Source of the DNA: VAZQ01 sp035293945 | GTDB taxonomy: Bacteria > Pseudomonadota > Alphaproteobacteria > Rhizobiales > Xanthobacteraceae | NCBI GenBank assembly: GCA_035293945.1 | Contig: DATGLV010000008.1 | Coordinates: forward strand, 310,001 to 374,000 | Reading direction: 5' to 3' | Length of the DNA: 64,000 nt | In this document: positions 61,528 to 64,000 of the stretch, piece by piece | Layout: each line of letters opens with the position of its first letter | Numbering within the stretch: the first letter of the stretch is position 1 | Position numbers and translations under genes: made by a program | Notes under the pieces: model-generated | Databases searched by the model: none | What the model saw: the letters and a program-made list of their open reading frames with translations, nothing else | What the model was told of the DNA's origin: nothing

Positions 61528-62490
61528 TCACGCCATCGCACGGCCGGCCAAGCCCGCCCAGACGCCTTCAGCCAACAGGACTGCGAACAGGATAAATAGA
61601 TAAAGGATCGAAAATCCGAACAGGCGCCCGGCGTGACGCGCCGCCTGTTGACCGGAGCCCTGCACCCACAGTTGCCACGAAAGCAGGACCATTACGCCGC
61701 CAGCAAGGAGCGCGGTCATGCCATAGAGCGCATCCGCATAGCCCAAGAGCCAGGGAGCGGCGCCGATCGGCACGAGAACGAGCGCGTAGAGCAGAATTTG
61801 CCGCCGCGTCTCCGCTGCGCCGGCAACCACCGGCAGCATCGGGACACGGGCGCGCGCATAGTCACCGGTGCGGTTCAGGGAAAGCGCCCAGAAATGCGGC
61901 GGCGTCCAGAAGAAGACGATGAGAAACAGCAGCACCGGCTCGATGCTGATGCTTCCGCTCGCCGCCGCCCACCCGATCATCGGCGGGAATGCCCCGGCAG
62001 CACCGCCGATCACGATGTTCTGCGGCGTCGTGCGCTTGAGCCACATGGTGTAGATGACGATGTAGAAGAAGATAGTGAAGGCAAGCAGTAACGCCGCAAA
62101 CCAATCGACCAAAAGTCCGAGCACCACCACTGATCCAGTCGCGAGCGTTATTCCGAAAGCCAATGCTTCGCGCGGTGTAATGCGACCGCTCGGGATTGGC
62201 CGCCCCGCCGTGCGCGCCATGACGGCATCGATGTCGGCATCGAACCACATATTGAGGGCGCCCGCAGAGCCGGCGCCGACCGCGATGCATAACAACGCCG
62301 TGAATCCGATCACCGGATGAATGTGCGTGGGCGCGAGCACCAGCCCGACCAAGGCCGTGAACACGACGAGCGACATTACCCGCGGCTTCATCAGCGCTAG
62401 GTAGTCAGCGACGCCCGCCTCGCTCACCAGATTGATGGCGGAGAGCGAGCCTCCTTGCGGGCGATTGTCGACGGCGGAAATGTCAGTCAC
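61528..62490 (-). CDS. ctaB: Protoheme IX farnesyltransferase (heme O synthase)
   Basis: A 320-residue membrane prenyltransferase with about eight helices. The Asp-rich motif NMWFDADIDAVMART near residue 80 binds Mg-farnesyl diphosphate, and the second acidic region LNRTGDYARARVPMLP near 205 is also present. It converts heme B into heme O, which is needed for aa3 oxidase. It follows ctaD by 12 bp on the same strand, so the two are coupled. Confidence 0.96.
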   Translation of the reverse strand: MTDISAVDNRPQGGSLSAINLVSEAGVADYLALMKPRVMSLVVFTALVGLVLAPTHIHPVIGFTALLCIAVGAGSAGALNMWFDADIDAVMARTAGRPIPSGRITPREALAFGITLATGSVVVLGLLVDWFAALLLAFTIFFYIVIYTMWLKRTTPQNIVIGGAAGAFPPMIGWAAASGSISIEPVLLFLIVFFWTPPHFWALSLNRTGDYARARVPMLPVVAGAAETRRQILLYALVLVPIGAAPWLLGYADALYGMTALLAGGVMVLLSWQLWVQGSGQQAARHAGRLFGFSILYLFILFAVLLAEGVWAGLAGRAMA

Positions 62491-62502
62491 GGCAGATCAG
62501 GC

Positions 62503-64000
62503 TCACTTGATGAGCGGCAGCTCGTTGAACTGGTGGAACGGTGGGGGCGAGGGCAGCGTCCATTCCAAGGTGGTGGCGCCGGCGCCCCAGGGATTGTCCG
62601 CAGCCCGCTGCTTGCGCATGAACGCATCCGCAATGCCATAGAAGAACACCAGCGTGCCAAACCCGGAAATCATGGCGCCGATCGAGGAGACCATGTTCCA
62701 TCCGGCATATACATCCGGATAGTCGACGATGCGCCGCGGCATGCCCGCAAGCCCGAGAAAGTGTTGCGGGAAGAAGGTGAGGTTCACCCCGACGAAGGTG
62801 ATCCAGAAGTGCAGCTTGCCGATGAACTCCGAGTACATGTAGCCGGTCATCTTCGGGAACCAGTAGTACCAGCCGGCGAAGATTGTGAAGACCGCGCCAA
62901 GCGACAGCACGTAGTGGAAGTGCGCGACCACGTAGTAGGTGGCATGCAGGTAGCGGTCGACGCCCGCATTGGCCAGCACCACGCCGGATACGCCGCCGAT
63001 CGTGAACAGGAAGATGAAGCCGATCGCCCATAGCATCGGCGTCTTGAACTCGATCGAGCCGCCCCACATCGTTGCAATCCAGGAGAAAATCTTCACTCCC
63101 GTGGGAACCGCGATCACCATCGTGGCAAAGACGAAATAGGCCTGCACGGTCGACGACATGCCGACCACATACATGTGGTGGGCCCAGACGACGAAGCCGA
63201 TGCCGCCGATCGCAACCATCGCATAAGCCATGCCCATATAGCCGAACACCGGCTTCTTGGCGAAGGTCGAGATGACCTGGCTGACGATGCCGAAGCCAGG
63301 CAGGATCAGGATGTAGACCTCCGGATGGCCGAAGAACCAGAACAGGTGCTGGAACAACAGCGGATCGCCGCCGCCATCGGGCGAGAAGAACTTGGTGCCG
63401 AAGTTGCGGTCGGTGAGCAGCATGGTGATGCCGCCAGCCAGCACCGGCAGCGACAGCAGCAGCAGGAACACGGTCACGAGCTGCGCCCAGACGAACAGCG
63501 GCATTTTGTGCAGCGTCATGCCGGGCGCGCGCATGTTGAAGATGGTTGTGATGAAATTGATTGCCCCGAGGATCGAGGAGGCGCCGGCGAGATGCAGCGA
63601 GAGGATGGCGAAATCGACGGCCGGCCCCGGATGTCCGGTGGTCGACAGCGGCGCGTAAACGGTCCAGCCAGTACCGGCTCCTGGCGAGCCCGGCTCGCCT
63701 TCCACGAACATCGACGTCACCAGCAGCGCGAACGAAGCCGGCAACAGCCAGAATGAGATGTTGTTCATACGCGGGAACGCCATGTCGGGCGCCCCGAGCA
63801 TCAACGGCACGAACCAGTTGCCGAAACCGCCGATCATCGCCGGCATCACCATGAAGAAGATCATGATCAGGCCATGGCCGGTGATGAACACGTTGTATTG
63901 ATGCGCGTCGTGCAGGAAGGTTCCGCCCGGATGCATCAGGTCGACCCGGATGCCGATAGAGAGCAGCCCCCCGACCAGCCCGCCCATGAGCGCAAACGCG
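62503..64000 (-). CDS. ctaD: Cytochrome c oxidase subunit I, 5' end beyond window
   Basis: The frame is open from 62503 to the right edge, about 499 codons, so the N-terminus is missing. The visible part has the heme/copper ligands: HGLIMIFFMVMPAMIG with the low-spin heme histidine, FFGHPEVYILILPGFGI with the cross-linked His-Tyr, VWAHHMYVVGMSS with two CuB histidines, and VVAHFHYVLSLGA with heme a3 and a ligands. This is the catalytic subunit of the aa3-type oxidase. ctaC would be upstream outside the window. An internal methionine at 63987 is not the true start. Confidence 0.96.
   Translation of the reverse strand, partial: AFALMGGLVGGLLSIGIRVDLMHPGGTFLHDAHQYNVFITGHGLIMIFFMVMPAMIGGFGNWFVPLMLGAPDMAFPRMNNISFWLLPASFALLVTSMFVEGEPGSPGAGTGWTVYAPLSTTGHPGPAVDFAILSLHLAGASSILGAINFITTIFNMRAPGMTLHKMPLFVWAQLVTVFLLLLSLPVLAGGITMLLTDRNFGTKFFSPDGGGDPLLFQHLFWFFGHPEVYILILPGFGIVSQVISTFAKKPVFGYMGMAYAMVAIGGIGFVVWAHHMYVVGMSSTVQAYFVFATMVIAVPTGVKIFSWIATMWGGSIEFKTPMLWAIGFIFLFTIGGVSGVVLANAGVDRYLHATYYVVAHFHYVLSLGAVFTIFAGWYYWFPKMTGYMYSEFIGKLHFWITFVGVNLTFFPQHFLGLAGMPRRIVDYPDVYAGWNMVSSIGAMISGFGTLVFFYGIADAFMRKQRAADNPWGAGATTLEWTLPSPPPFHQFNELPLIK

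Overview
This window is a GC-rich chromosomal segment from an alphaproteobacterium, most likely of the order Hyphomicrobiales (Bradyrhizobium / Rhodoplanes / Pseudolabrys-like). The evidence is the gene order hisD - UPF0262 - phosphatase - maf - yacG, the separate F0 cluster with duplicated b and b' subunits, a C4-pathway 5-aminolevulinate synthase, an aa3-oxidase assembly operon ordered ctaD-ctaB-small protein-ctaG-ctaE-DUF983-SURF1, an alphaproteobacterial LexA box (GAAC-N7-GAAC) upstream of a Y-family polymerase, and palindromic intergenic repeats typical of this group. No phylogeny was run, so the placement is an inference.

Layout. 1-9.6 kb is accessory: a truncated GntP-type permease, a patatin-like lipase, a flavin amine oxidase, a MarR-GNAT fusion with its own palindrome, a membrane protein, dinB under a LexA box, a two-domain VOC protein, and an AbiEii-like nucleotidyltransferase with an overlapping upstream partner; the toxin-like gene has an apparent one-base frameshift near its 3' end. 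9.8-12 kb holds a hydratase-type gene, then a secreted protein flanked by a 16-bp direct repeat of the tRNA-Phe 3' end, which resembles an old integration scar. 12.3-19 kb is housekeeping: yacG, maf, a phosphatase, UPF0262, hisD, DUF2948, DUF3574, murA and tRNA-Thr. 19.4-25 kb is one very large gene of visibly lower GC encoding a 1851-residue DUF4011 / SF1 helicase / PD-(D/E)XK nuclease, the best defence candidate here.

25-46 kb is a catabolic and transport mosaic: acetamidase/formamidase, secreted proteins, a group of very small genes, a UvrD-type helicase, orphan solute-binding proteins, an MFS carrier, a kelch / cytochrome b / molybdopterin oxidoreductase operon, an isochorismatase-fold hydrolase with a phosphotriesterase-like enzyme, and an IlvD/Edd dehydratase. 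It also holds an unusual protein fusing a methyl-accepting chemotaxis signalling domain to a UrtA-like ligand-binding domain, followed by hemA, an AbrB-family permease and yjbQ.

48-64 kb is the bioenergetic section: the F0 ATP synthase genes (atpI, B, E, b', b), then a lipoprotein, an acetyltransferase, an M16 peptidase and thrC. An inserted solute-binding/VOC cassette follows, and the cytochrome c oxidase assembly operon runs off the right edge inside ctaD. Three Bug-type solute-binding proteins are present without any TctA/TctB membrane partners, which is common in this group. The most unusual items are the chemotaxis-UrtA fusion, the giant helicase-nuclease, the att-like duplication at tRNA-Phe, the frameshifted AbiEii-like gene and the kelch/cytochrome/Mo operon.
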